From Bdellovibrio bacteriovorus str. Tiberius (GTDB taxonomy: Bacteria; Bdellovibrionota; Bdellovibrionia; Bdellovibrionales; Bdellovibrionaceae), in the NCBI RefSeq assembly GCF_000317895.1, contig NC_019567.1:3534001-3598000 (forward strand): DNA of 64,000 nucleotides. Reading direction: 5' to 3'. The position numbers and the translations under genes are program-made. Shown piece by piece: positions 36,377 through 45,463 of this stretch (the first letter of the stretch is position 1; the number at the start of each line of letters is the position of its first letter). The notes beneath the pieces are model-generated. The model saw only the letters and a program-made list of their open reading frames with translations, ran no database searches and was not told the DNA's origin.

Positions 36377-36718
36377 ATGCGCAAGTTTATCATTCTAGCG
36401 GCCCTGTCCCTGATGTTCTCTGCAACGGCACAGGCCAAACAAAAGGCCGTTATTATCGTCAGCGCCAACAATGAAATCACCATTATCGACAAGGCGACAA
36501 AAATTCCCGCCAACGTTCTTTTCACTGATAAAATCTGCTACACGGGAACTCCGGAAGAAGCAGAACAGATCATCCAGAAAACAATCAAGAACAGAATAGG
36601 CTTTACACTGGTTGATATCAGAGTCTGGGACAATTTGGGCAAAATTATATTGTTTGCACAGATCGAAACTGACAGACAGGCGACATTCGAAATCGAACTA
36701 AAACCTTGCAGCAAATAA
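36377..36718 (+). CDS. Small secreted protein of unknown function
   Basis: 113 residues with a signal peptide (IILAALSLMFSATAQA) and AAGGAG before the ATG. The mature part of about 95 residues has two cysteines (DKICYTG; ELKPCSK) and mixed strand/helix character. The family is unknown. A bidirectional terminator separates it from hemB. Confidence 0.6.
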   Translation: MRKFIILAALSLMFSATAQAKQKAVIIVSANNEITIIDKATKIPANVLFTDKICYTGTPEEAEQIIQKTIKNRIGFTLVDIRVWDNLGKIILFAQIETDRQATFEIELKPCSK

Positions 36719-36730
36719 TCACCTGACAAA

Positions 36731-36763
36731 AAAAATGCCGGCCACAATCTGTCGCCGGCATTT
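36731..36763. terminator. Bidirectional terminator before hemB 3' end
   Basis: Stem AAATGCCGGC (36733-36742) with GCCGGCATTT (36754-36763). The left A-run gives a U-tract for the minus-strand hemB transcript. Confidence 0.85.
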
Positions 36764-36766
36764 GTA

Positions 36767-37753
36767 TTAATTGCGATTATCGCGCAGCCACTGGGCCATT
36801 TCCAGAGCGAAGTACGTGAAGATCACATCAGCCCCGGCGCGACGGATGGAATAAAGGGTTTCCACCATGCCGCGGGTTTCATCCATGATGCCGGCTTTGT
36901 GACCGGCCTTGATCAGGCTGTATTCACCACTGACATTGTAAGCTGCCACCGGCAAGTGCGTGTGGGCTTTCACTTTCGCGATCACATCCAGATAGCTCAA
37001 GGCAGGTTTTACCATGACCATGTCCGCGCCTTCGGCGACATCCAGGTCAATCTCGCGCAAAGCTTCACGCGTGTTACGGAAATCCATCTGATAGGTTTTT
37101 TTATCACCGAACTTAGGCGCAGAATCCAAAGCTTCACGGAACGGACCATAGAAGCAGGAAGCATATTTCACCGAGTAAGAAAGAATGCCGGTGTTCGTAA
37201 AACCTTCATTATCCAAAGCTTCGCGAATCGCCCCCACACGGCCATCCATCATGTCGGATGGGGAAATAATATCAGCCCCCGCGCGCGCATGAACCAAAGA
37301 CATCTTCGCCAAAAGTTCGACCGTTTCGTCATTAAGGATTTTGCCGTTTTCAACAATTCCATCATGACCATCAGAAGAATAGGGATCCAAAGCCACGTCA
37401 GTAATCAAAGTCACGTCCGGGAACTTGTCGCGAATCATTTTGAGAGTCGTTGGCATTAAGCCGTTCGGGTTCAAAGATTCTGTTCCGTACTTGTCTTTTT
37501 TGGACTCTGGCAGGGCTGGGAAAAGGTCGAAGGATTTGACCCCCAGACCGACGGCTTTTTCGATCAGTTTCAGGGTCAGGTCCGGGCTTAAGCGGAAAAT
37601 GCCCGGCATAGTGGAAATGGCCTGCTGTTGGTCCTTTCCATCCACCAAAAACAGGGGTAGAACCAGCTGCGACACACGCAGTTCTGTCTCTGCCACCATT
37701 TGGCGCAAAGCCTCGGTATTGCGATTTCTTCTCGGTCTTTGAGTGAGTTTCAT
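36767..37753 (-). CDS. hemB: Delta-aminolevulinic acid dehydratase (porphobilinogen synthase)
   Basis: Condenses two 5-aminolevulinate molecules to porphobilinogen. About 328 residues. Key motifs are RPRRNRNTEALRQMV, the allosteric/metal segment DVALDPYSSDGHDG, the Schiff-base lysines in LSYSVKYAS and MVMVKPALSYLDV, and AYNVSGEY. The metal-site cysteine cluster of zinc-type enzymes is replaced by Asp/Ser-rich residues, so it is probably a magnesium-type enzyme. The ATG at 37753 has GGAGG 6 bases upstream; the longer ORF to 37825 is not needed. It diverges from hemA, the next gene of the same pathway set. Confidence 0.95.
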   Translation of the reverse strand: MKLTQRPRRNRNTEALRQMVAETELRVSQLVLPLFLVDGKDQQQAISTMPGIFRLSPDLTLKLIEKAVGLGVKSFDLFPALPESKKDKYGTESLNPNGLMPTTLKMIRDKFPDVTLITDVALDPYSSDGHDGIVENGKILNDETVELLAKMSLVHARAGADIISPSDMMDGRVGAIREALDNEGFTNTGILSYSVKYASCFYGPFREALDSAPKFGDKKTYQMDFRNTREALREIDLDVAEGADMVMVKPALSYLDVIAKVKAHTHLPVAAYNVSGEYSLIKAGHKAGIMDETRGMVETLYSIRRAGADVIFTYFALEMAQWLRDNRN

Positions 37754-37875
37754 AAACGGCCTCCACCCTGGGGTCTTATTTTGGGTCATCTGCTTAAATA
37801 ACAGGCAGACTTTTGCATGAGCCATGACATTTCGATGACACTTTATTGAAAGGTTAGTGATAAACCTATCCCTAC

Positions 37876-38784
37876 ATGGAAGATATACTTCTCGTTCACA
37901 GAAAATCCAATAGAAACTTCTCTGAAGAATTCGCAGCCCTGCAAGACGCTGCGATCTTCAAGACGTGTCTGCGCAAGATCCTTTTCTGCACAGAAATGGA
38001 ACTTGGCAACTATGCGGATGTGATCGAACCGGAAGACACTGTTCTTCGTGGCGAAAAGGCACTGAGTCTTTTGCTTGAGATTCTGTGCGGACTTCATTCT
38101 CCAATTGTTGGTGAAACAGAAGTCTTCGGTCAGTTTAAACTTTTCGTCGATTCCCGCAAACAGCTTCAGGACCCTTTGTTCGGAGATCACCAGAAATGGC
38201 TGAACTTCATCATGGCGGAAGTGAAGAAAACGCGCGCTCAGCATCTTGTGGGCCTGGGATCTCAAAGCTACGGCAGTCTTTTGCGTCGCTACACAAAAGA
38301 CATGGACTCTGTCACCATCTGCGGTTCCGGCCATCTGGCTCAGGAAATCCTTCCGTGGCTGGCTTTGAAAAAGTCCGTTCAGGTGATCTGCCGTGAACCT
38401 GCAAAAATGCAGGCCTTCGCCGATAAATACGACAATCTTACGATTTCCACTTACAATGATGCTTTTATTCACGGCGAAGCTTTGGTGATTGCTGCACCAC
38501 TTACTGATGAGCGCATTGTGGAGCTGATGAACAAACAAGACACTCGCCCTCACGCCGTTTATGACCTGCGCGGGGAAGCGAACGCCCTTTCGGACATCGT
38601 TGCATCGCAATTCTCTCATGTGGGTTTCATGGGTCTGCAAAAGTTCTTTGCAGAGATCGAGGAAACCAAAAAAGACACGACCACCAAACTGGAGGCTTTG
38701 AAAGCCGCTCTGCTAGAGCGCGCATTGGCCTTCACACAAAGGACAGAGCTTCGCCCACTTGGTTGGGACGACATATGCGCTTAA
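37876..38784 (+). CDS. hemA: Short, divergent glutamyl-tRNA reductase
   Basis: The first committed step of haem synthesis by the C5 route: glutamyl-tRNA to glutamate-1-semialdehyde. Only 302 residues, against about 420 for typical enzymes. Recognisable parts are FKTCLRKILF with Cys31 in the position of the catalytic Cys (usual STCNRxE), LLEILCGLHSPIVGETEVFGQFK (usual GLDSMVLGExQILGQVK) and an NADPH-binding SVTICGSGHLAQEI. The C-terminal dimerisation helices are much reduced. Position at the head of the hem operon, before hemC, supports the call. No ribosome site is evident before the ATG. Confidence 0.8.
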   Translation: MEDILLVHRKSNRNFSEEFAALQDAAIFKTCLRKILFCTEMELGNYADVIEPEDTVLRGEKALSLLLEILCGLHSPIVGETEVFGQFKLFVDSRKQLQDPLFGDHQKWLNFIMAEVKKTRAQHLVGLGSQSYGSLLRRYTKDMDSVTICGSGHLAQEILPWLALKKSVQVICREPAKMQAFADKYDNLTISTYNDAFIHGEALVIAAPLTDERIVELMNKQDTRPHAVYDLRGEANALSDIVASQFSHVGFMGLQKFFAEIEETKKDTTTKLEALKAALLERALAFTQRTELRPLGWDDICA

Positions 38785-40286
38785 GAATTTCCGCAAGGAA
38801 AAGTGATCTGGCCCGTCTTCAGGCCTACATGGTCGGAGACGCTCTAAAAGAAAAAAATCCACAGATCGAAATCGACTACCGTTTTCGCGAATCCCTGGGT
38901 GATAAGAACCTGACTGAACCCTTGTGGAAGATTCCGGAAAAAGGCGTCTTCACCGAGGACTTCTTTGGCGAATTGCTGCGTGATGAAACTGATTTAGTGG
39001 TGCATTCCTGGAAAGACCTTCCGACCGAATTCAAATCAGAAACCGTGATCGGCGCGACTTTGCCCCGTGCGGATCAACGCGATCTGCTGCTGGTGAAAAA
39101 GTCCCACTTCGACAAAATCAAGGCCAGCAAAACCCTGAAGGTCTTCAGCTCGTCCCCGCGCCGGGAATACAACCTGACAGGCTTCTTCAAGGAACACCTG
39201 CCGTTTGCGCTGGAATCCGTGAAGTTCGAAAGCGTTCGAGGCAACATGCTGACTCGCGTGCGCAAGCTGATTGAATCGCCTGAAACCGACGGACTGATCG
39301 TGGCAAAAGCCGCCTTTGATCGCTTGTTCTCTGCCACGCTGCCGGAATTCATGGAAGGCCAGCAGCAGCTGCGCCAGTATTTCAAAGAACTGAGCTGGGT
39401 GGTTCTGCCTTTGAGTGTGAACCCGAACGCGGCCGCTCAGGGCGCACTGGCTGTGGAGGTTCTGGCAACCCGCAAAGATCTGCGTGATCTTTTAAGCATC
39501 ATTCACGATCCGGAGACTTTCCTCTGCGCCCAGAGCGAACGTGATACTTTGGCCAGTTTTGGTGGCGGCTGCCATCAGAAGATCGGCATCGCTGTTTTGT
39601 CCCGCCCTTACGGTCGAATCACCCTTTTAAAGGGCCTGACTGACGGCGGCCAGGTATTGGATAAGAAAGAATTACAGCCTAAAAACCCACCGCCACAATT
39701 TGCTGCGTCTGAATTGTGGTCTGCTGACGTCAAAGCCGAGCGCCAGGCGATTTCCTGCTATGAAATCCCGGTAGGCACCACCGCCCTGTTTGTAGCACGC
39801 AGTGAAGCATGGCCGACGGACCTTTTATGGACTGATTTTGTATGGACCGCAGGTCTAAAAACATGGAAAAACCTTTCTCAAAAAGGTATATGGGTGCACG
39901 GATGTGCGGAAAGCCTTGGAGAGCAGGAAAACCCTCAACTGGACACGCTGGCAAACCAGAAACTGACTTGGGCAAAACTGAGTCATGAAGACGGATATGC
40001 CAACCAGGCTCAGGGTGGAATGCCGATGGTTGCAACTTATGCTTTGAAAGCGGAAGCAATCACCGAGTCTGTCAGCGACAAGAAGTTTTTCTTCTGGAGC
40101 AGCGGCAGTCAGTTCCTGCAAACAGTGCAGGAATTCCCAGAGATTCTGACCCAGCACCACGCCTCCGGACCGGGGAACACTCATCAGGTGATCCGATCCT
40201 ATTTGCAAGAAAACAAGAAATACGATCCAAGCCGACTGCATGTCTTTTTGGATCAGGAAGACTGGAGAAAACAATGCACAAAGTAA
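38775..40286 (+). CDS. hemC: HemC-HemD fusion: porphobilinogen deaminase with C-terminal uroporphyrinogen-III synthase-like domain
   Basis: About 503 residues. The first 300 are hydroxymethylbilane synthase: [31 protein letters not shown], and the dipyrromethane cofactor Cys266 in [12 protein letters not shown]. The remaining 190 (about 310-503) form an extra domain with HemD-like features ([12 protein letters not shown] near its start, a VATYALKAE joint, and [14 protein letters not shown] followed by [12 protein letters not shown]). No separate hemD is present in the otherwise complete cluster, which supports a fusion. The HemD half is divergent, so that assignment is weaker. The start at 38775 overlaps the hemA stop by 10 bases. 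Confidence 0.85.
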   Translation: MRLRISARKSDLARLQAYMVGDALKEKNPQIEIDYRFRESLGDKNLTEPLWKIPEKGVFTEDFFGELLRDETDLVVHSWKDLPTEFKSETVIGATLPRADQRDLLLVKKSHFDKIKASKTLKVFSSSPRREYNLTGFFKEHLPFALESVKFESVRGNMLTRVRKLIESPETDGLIVAKAAFDRLFSATLPEFMEGQQQLRQYFKELSWVVLPLSVNPNAAAQGALAVEVLATRKDLRDLLSIIHDPETFLCAQSERDTLASFGGGCHQKIGIAVLSRPYGRITLLKGLTDGGQVLDKKELQPKNPPPQFAASELWSADVKAERQAISCYEIPVGTTALFVARSEAWPTDLLWTDFVWTAGLKTWKNLSQKGIWVHGCAESLGEQENPQLDTLANQKLTWAKLSHEDGYANQAQGGMPMVATYALKAEAITESVSDKKFFFWSSGSQFLQTVQEFPEILTQHHASGPGNTHQVIRSYLQENKKYDPSRLHVFLDQEDWRKQCTK

Positions 40287-41554
40287 CTTCTGAAGAACTT
40301 TTCCAACGCGCTTTGAAAGTCGCTCCAGGCGGAGTTCACTCCCCGGTTCGTTCTTTCAAGGGTCTTGACCGTGCTCCTGTCTTCTTCAAAAAAGCCGAAG
40401 GTGCTTTCCTGACTTCCGTTGAAGACAAGAAATACATCGACTTCTGCCAAAGCTTTGGCCCGCTGATCCTGGGTCACCTGGATGCGGAAGTGAAAGAAGA
40501 AGTTCACCGCATGGTGGACACCGCCTGGACTTTCGGCGCCACTGAAATCTATTCTTTGGAACTGGCTGAATGGATCACCAGCACTTTGCCGTTCATGGAA
40601 AAGCTGCGCTTTGTATCTTCCGGCACTGAAGCCGTGATGAGTGCTTTGCGTGTGGCGCGTGCGGCAACAGGTCGTACTAAAATTTTGAAATTTGAAGGCT
40701 GCTATCACGGTCACGTTGATAACCTGCTGGTAAAAGCAGGCAGCGGTCTTGCGGGCGCATCGGCTTCTTCCAGCGCGGGCATCCCGGCTGAAGTGGCGGC
40801 TCACACTGTAGTGGCTCCGTTGGATGATGAAGCTAAATTGGCTGAAGTGTTTGCGGCCCAGGGCAAAGACATTGCCGCTGTGATCATCGAACCACTTCCA
40901 GCCAACTATGGCCTTTTGGTTCAGCGTCCTGAGTTCCTGAAAAAAGTAGCTGAGCTTTGCGAAAAGAACGGAAGCCTTCTGATCTTTGACGAAGTGATCT
41001 CGGGCTTCCGCGTGGGCTTGGGTGGCATGGTTGAACAAACTGGCATCCGTCCGGACCTTGTGACTTACGGTAAAATCATCGGCGGTGGCTTCCCAGTGGG
41101 TTGCTATGGCGGCAAAGCGGAACTGATGAACATGGTTGCGCCTAGTGGAGATGTATATCAGGCCGGCACTTTGAGCGCAAACCCGGTGGGTATGCGCGCA
41201 GGTCTGACGACGCTTAAGAAAATGCAGCGTGTGGACGGCTGGAACGTTCTTGAACAAAGAACCAGGAAATTCGCTGACAACATCCGTGTTGGTTTTGCGA
41301 AAAAAGGTGTGAACCTTGAAGTCAGCCAAGTGGCATCCTTGTTCTGGATCCACGGCCCGACAGCAAACCCAATCCGTTCCATCGACCAGATCCCGGCAAA
41401 CCAGGGTGGCAACTTCAAGAACCTGTTCCTGAAGTCTTTGGACAAAGGTGTTTACCTGGCTCCAAACGCTTACGAGGTTGGCTTCGTTTCTTTGGCTCAC
41501 ACCGATGAGCTTTTGGAACAAGCTGCGCAAATTATTGTGGATGCGGCGGAGTAA
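40274..41554 (+). CDS. hemL: Glutamate-1-semialdehyde 2,1-aminomutase
   Basis: A PLP enzyme that makes 5-aminolevulinate from glutamate-1-semialdehyde, the partner of the hemA product. 426 residues. Motifs: [66 protein letters not shown], and the PLP lysine in [18 protein letters not shown]. The start lies inside the 3' end of the hemC fusion gene (13-base overlap). Confidence 0.96.
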   Translation: MHKVTSEELFQRALKVAPGGVHSPVRSFKGLDRAPVFFKKAEGAFLTSVEDKKYIDFCQSFGPLILGHLDAEVKEEVHRMVDTAWTFGATEIYSLELAEWITSTLPFMEKLRFVSSGTEAVMSALRVARAATGRTKILKFEGCYHGHVDNLLVKAGSGLAGASASSSAGIPAEVAAHTVVAPLDDEAKLAEVFAAQGKDIAAVIIEPLPANYGLLVQRPEFLKKVAELCEKNGSLLIFDEVISGFRVGLGGMVEQTGIRPDLVTYGKIIGGGFPVGCYGGKAELMNMVAPSGDVYQAGTLSANPVGMRAGLTTLKKMQRVDGWNVLEQRTRKFADNIRVGFAKKGVNLEVSQVASLFWIHGPTANPIRSIDQIPANQGGNFKNLFLKSLDKGVYLAPNAYEVGFVSLAHTDELLEQAAQIIVDAAE

Positions 41555-42430
41555 ATGACTAAATCCTTCATCAAACCCCATATCAAGACGGCATTGGCGA
41601 TCCTGTGGTTCGCCTTTACCTTCTCGCTGGTGGGTTGGTGGTGGGTTTATTTCCTGCTGAAACTAAGTCCTGAAAACGCTTCGATCGAACAACTGAGAAC
41701 CTCTCACCGCATGTTTGCGTGGGAAGGTTCGATCCTGCTGGCGGCGATCCTGTTTGGCGGGATTGCTTTGGTGATCTTCACTTACCGCGATCAAAAGCGC
41801 CATCAGCGCCTGCGCTTCTTCTTTTCAACGTTCAGCCATGACATTAAAACCTCTATCGCACGCCTGCGCCTGCAGGCCGAAGTGCTGGAAGAGGATTTGA
41901 ACACAACATCCCACCCGGTGATGAAACGTCTGATTCAGGACATTCAGCGTCTGGATCTGCAGCTTGAAAATTCCCTGCTGCTGGCCAACCTTGAGGCCGG
42001 TCAGCTCTTGAAAGAACAAGTGTCTTTAAGTGACCTTCTGTCCAGTCTGCGCAGTGAGTTTTCCGAACTTACTGTGGAGCTTGAACGTGAAGCCAAAATC
42101 CTGGGTGATCGTCGCGCGCTGCTGAGTGTTCTGCGCAATCTTCTGCAGAATTCAGTCCTGCACGGCAAAGCCACCACGGTAAAGATCCGTGTGCGCCCGC
42201 ACGGCGAAGGCCGCATTGAACTGGTGATCCAGGATGACGGTCTGGGCTTTAAAGGCATTCTAAAAAAACTAGGCTCCGAGATTCTGATGTCCCAGGACGT
42301 TCGCAGCAACGGCATTGGCTTGCTGCTGACAAAACGCCTGCTTGAAAAAATGAACGGCGACATCTGGTTTGAATCAAAAGAAAATGAAGGCTTCAAATCC
42401 CACATTGAACTTCAAGGAACTTTGCCATGA
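41555..42430 (+). CDS. Sensor histidine kinase embedded in the haem operon
   Basis: 291 residues. Two membrane helices (about 12-38 and 55-77) enclose a periplasmic loop of only about 17-20 residues, so the signal is probably sensed in or near the membrane. His95 is the phosphoacceptor (FFSTFSHDIKTSIARLRLQAEVL). N box is NLLQNSVLHGK and G boxes are DDGLGF and NGIGLLLTKRLL. It starts directly after the hemL stop and overlaps its response regulator gene by ATGA. The position argues that it senses haem status, redox state or a related signal and adjusts the pathway; this is inference. Confidence 0.92.
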   Translation: MTKSFIKPHIKTALAILWFAFTFSLVGWWWVYFLLKLSPENASIEQLRTSHRMFAWEGSILLAAILFGGIALVIFTYRDQKRHQRLRFFFSTFSHDIKTSIARLRLQAEVLEEDLNTTSHPVMKRLIQDIQRLDLQLENSLLLANLEAGQLLKEQVSLSDLLSSLRSEFSELTVELEREAKILGDRRALLSVLRNLLQNSVLHGKATTVKIRVRPHGEGRIELVIQDDGLGFKGILKKLGSEILMSQDVRSNGIGLLLTKRLLEKMNGDIWFESKENEGFKSHIELQGTLP

Positions 42431-43101
42431 GAAAAATCCTTCTGGTTGAAGATGACATCTCTTTGGGTGAAACCCTGAATGAACGCCTGCAAAGGGACTA
42501 TGAAGTTTCCTGGGCGAAATCCCTGAGCGAGGCCTGGTCCCTGTTTTCAAAAACCAAGGACTATGACCTGGCAATTCTGGATGTGGGCCTGCCTGATGGC
42601 AGCGGCTTTGAACTTGCGGCAAAACTAAAGGCCACCGCTCCCATCCTGTTCCTGTTCCTGACGGCGCAAGCCGATGCGGAATCCCGCCTGCAGGGGTTTG
42701 AACTGGGCGCGGAAGAATACATCCCCAAGCCTTTCCACCTGAAAGAGCTTTTAATTCGCGTAAAGCATGTGCTGGACGCCCATGCCCCGACCCGCGAACT
42801 GCAACTGGAATCCTGTGTGGTGAACTTCACGCAGATGTCCGTGACCAAGAAAACCGGGCAGATTGAATATCCGCCGGTGACGGATCTGAAGATCCTGCAG
42901 CTTTTGATTGAAAAATCACCACGGGTACTAAGCCGTGATGAAATTATGAACGAAATCTGGGGCGTTGATAAAAACCCCAGCCATCGCACTATCGACAATA
43001 TTATCGTACGCCTGCGCCAGCTTTTGGGCGATGACGGAGAAAAACACATCCGTTCTGTTCGCGGCGTCGGCTATCAATGGTCCACTGAGGAGGCAACATG
43101 A
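42427..43101 (+). CDS. OmpR-family response regulator in the haem operon
   Basis: 224 residues. The receiver has LLVEDDISLGE, phosphoacceptor Asp52 (LAILDVGLPDGSG), FLTAQADAESRLQGFELGAEEYIPKPFH. The winged-helix DNA-binding domain ends HIRSVRGVGYQW, with RVLSRDEIMNEIWG and RTIDNIIVRLRQLLG. It overlaps the kinase gene upstream and hemE downstream by four bases each, so the two-component pair is co-translated with the haem enzymes. Confidence 0.95.
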   Translation: MRKILLVEDDISLGETLNERLQRDYEVSWAKSLSEAWSLFSKTKDYDLAILDVGLPDGSGFELAAKLKATAPILFLFLTAQADAESRLQGFELGAEEYIPKPFHLKELLIRVKHVLDAHAPTRELQLESCVVNFTQMSVTKKTGQIEYPPVTDLKILQLLIEKSPRVLSRDEIMNEIWGVDKNPSHRTIDNIIVRLRQLLGDDGEKHIRSVRGVGYQWSTEEAT

Positions 43102-44117
43102 ACACTTTATTCCACAACGCACTTAAAAGGACTCCTCAGGCCGTTCCACCCATCTGGTTCATGCGCCAGGCGGGCCGCTATCACAAACATTATCAGGGCA
43201 TGCGTGCCAATCATTCCTTTGACCAGCTTTGCAAACGCGCGGAGTTGGCAGCAGAAGTAGCCCGTGGCCCGGTAGCAGAATTTGATTTCGACGTTTCCAT
43301 CCTTTTCAGCGACATTCTGTATCCGCTGGAAGCTCTGGGCATGGGCCTGGAATACACCGATCACGGCCCGCAACTGGGTTTCAAACTGACTCCAGAAACC
43401 ATCGGCACTTTGGGTGGCGTGGAAGAAGCGGTCAAGTTCATGTACTTCCAGAAAGAAGCGGTCCTGGCGACTCGTGCGGTTCTGCCTTCCAATAAAAGTC
43501 TGATCGGCTTTGTTGGTGGTCCTTGGACTTTGTTCGTGTACGCGGTGGAAGGCTCCCACGCAGGCTCTTTGATCCAGTCCAAGAAACTGGCGCCGATGTT
43601 CCCGCAGTTCCTGGAAAAAATGTATCCGCTGCTAAAAGAAAACATCCGCCTGCAACTGGAAGGTGGCGTGGAAATCGTGATGATTTTCGACACCGCTGCC
43701 GGCGAAGTTTCACCTCTGTTCTTCCAGGAATGGATCCAGCCGGTATTGACCCGCCTGTCTCAGGATTATCCGGGCAAGATCGGTTACTATTCCAAAGGCA
43801 CGCAGGCTGTGTTCTTCAACGACGCCTTCAAGGCACTGCCATGGGCCGGTCAGGGCTTCGATCACAGAAACTATCTTCCGGATTGCTTCAACATCCAGAA
43901 CAAAGGCTTCGTACAAGGCAACTTCGACCAAAGCTTGTTGTTCATGGATGATGCTGACTTCAAAAAGGCGATGCACACCTACCTTGCCCCAATGAAGAAC
44001 ATGAGCAAAGAACAGCGCGCCGGCTGGGTGAGCGGTCTGGGTCATGGTGTTTTGCCGAAAACTCCTGAAAAGAATGTAAAACTGTTCGTAGATACTGTCC
44101 GTGAGGTGCTGTCATGA
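43098..44117 (+). CDS. hemE: Uroporphyrinogen decarboxylase
   Basis: Decarboxylates uroporphyrinogen III to coproporphyrinogen III. 339 residues, normal length. Signature motifs: PPIWFMRQAGRYHKHYQGMR, VSILFSDILYPLEALGMGLEY, GFVGGPWTLFVYAVEG and IFDTAAGEVSPLFF; the C-terminus has GWVSGLGHGVLPKTPEKNV. It overlaps the response regulator and hemN genes by four bases on each side. Confidence 0.97.
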   Translation: MNTLFHNALKRTPQAVPPIWFMRQAGRYHKHYQGMRANHSFDQLCKRAELAAEVARGPVAEFDFDVSILFSDILYPLEALGMGLEYTDHGPQLGFKLTPETIGTLGGVEEAVKFMYFQKEAVLATRAVLPSNKSLIGFVGGPWTLFVYAVEGSHAGSLIQSKKLAPMFPQFLEKMYPLLKENIRLQLEGGVEIVMIFDTAAGEVSPLFFQEWIQPVLTRLSQDYPGKIGYYSKGTQAVFFNDAFKALPWAGQGFDHRNYLPDCFNIQNKGFVQGNFDQSLLFMDDADFKKAMHTYLAPMKNMSKEQRAGWVSGLGHGVLPKTPEKNVKLFVDTVREVLS

Positions 44118-45463
44118 TGAAAGATCTGCTGGCTAAATACGACGTACCGGTCCCCCGCTATACTTCCTATCCCACTGTGCCTTACTGGGAAACCAATCCC
44201 ACCACGGATCAATGGGTGCAGCATCTGCGCGCCACTTTGAAAGAAGGCACGGGCGGCTGGTCCCTGTACTTGCATATTCCTTTCTGTGAAAGTCTTTGCA
44301 CTTTCTGCGGCTGCAACAACATCATTACCAAAGACCACAAACGTGAAACACCGTACGTGGAGCTGGTGCTGAAAGAATGGCAGCTGTATCTGGATCAGGT
44401 TCCCGAGCTTTTGGAAAAGCCTTTGAAACACATCCACTTGGGTGGCGGTACTCCGACCTTCCTGTCTGCGGAGGCCTTGACCCAGTTGTTGAAACCGATT
44501 CTTTCCCGCGTGAAAATCGACACCAACGATTTTGAAGGTTCCATCGAAGTGGATCCTCGCCGCACCAATGCGGCCCAGTTGAAGGCTTTGCGTGAGCTGG
44601 GCTTCAACCGCGTCAGCATGGGTGTTCAGGATTTCCATCCTGAAGTGCAGCGTCTGGTGAATCGCATTCAGCCTTTGGAAATCACCCAAAAGCTGACTCA
44701 GGACGCACGCGACATGGGTTACACTTCCGTGAATTTTGACTTGATCTATGGCCTGGCTCGCCAGACTCCGGAATCCATCACTGAAACTGCGAAAGCGACC
44801 GTGGCTTTGCGCCCGGACCGTATCGCTTTATACAGTTTTGCCCTGGTTCCCTGGATCAAGCCGGCGCAGCGTCTGTTTAAAGACGAGGACCTGCCAAAAG
44901 CTTCTGAAAAACGCCGCCTGTATGAAATCGCCCGTGGCATTCTGATCGAAGGCGGTTACGTGGAAGTGGGCATGGATCACTTTGCCCTTCCGACCGACAA
45001 CCTTTGTATCGCGATGAATGAAAAGCGCCTGCACAGAAACTTCATGGGTTACACCGATCAGCGCACCGACGTGCTGCTGGGTATGGGTGTGTCTTCGATT
45101 TCTGAAACCCCTTACAGCTTCCATCAGAATGAAAAAGTACTGCCGTTATATGAGGCCGCTTTGAACGAAGGTCGTCTGCCAACTTTGCGCGGACACATTC
45201 TGACGGAAGAAGACAAAGTTCGTCGCGAACAGATCCTGAATCTGATGACGAACTTTGAAGTGTCATTCATCAATGAAGCCCAGGAAAACCAATCCAAGGA
45301 ATTCCTGGCTGAAATGATCAAAGACGAGCTGGTTGAAATCAAGGACCACAAGCTGACGGTAAACGAAGCCGGTCGCCCGTTCCTGAGAAATGCCTGTGCA
45401 TTTTTCGATGAGCGCTTGAAAACCAAACAACCACAGACCAAAATCTTCTCTCAATCCATATGA
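44114..45463 (+). CDS. hemN: Oxygen-independent coproporphyrinogen III dehydrogenase
   Basis: A radical-SAM enzyme converting coproporphyrinogen III to protoporphyrinogen IX without oxygen. 449 residues. Diagnostic parts: the N-terminal YDVPVPRYTSYPTVPYW of true HemN (absent from HemW), the cluster motif CESLCTFCGCN (C-x3-C-x2-C plus a further Cys), IHLGGGTPTFLS and IEVDPRRTN. No oxygen-dependent hemF is present in the cluster. Confidence 0.96.
   Translation: MMKDLLAKYDVPVPRYTSYPTVPYWETNPTTDQWVQHLRATLKEGTGGWSLYLHIPFCESLCTFCGCNNIITKDHKRETPYVELVLKEWQLYLDQVPELLEKPLKHIHLGGGTPTFLSAEALTQLLKPILSRVKIDTNDFEGSIEVDPRRTNAAQLKALRELGFNRVSMGVQDFHPEVQRLVNRIQPLEITQKLTQDARDMGYTSVNFDLIYGLARQTPESITETAKATVALRPDRIALYSFALVPWIKPAQRLFKDEDLPKASEKRRLYEIARGILIEGGYVEVGMDHFALPTDNLCIAMNEKRLHRNFMGYTDQRTDVLLGMGVSSISETPYSFHQNEKVLPLYEAALNEGRLPTLRGHILTEEDKVRREQILNLMTNFEVSFINEAQENQSKEFLAEMIKDELVEIKDHKLTVNEAGRPFLRNACAFFDERLKTKQPQTKIFSQSI

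Noticed and set aside
40253-41581. 442-codon frame antisense to hemL
   Set aside because: hemL is certain; the reverse frame shows no recognisable features.
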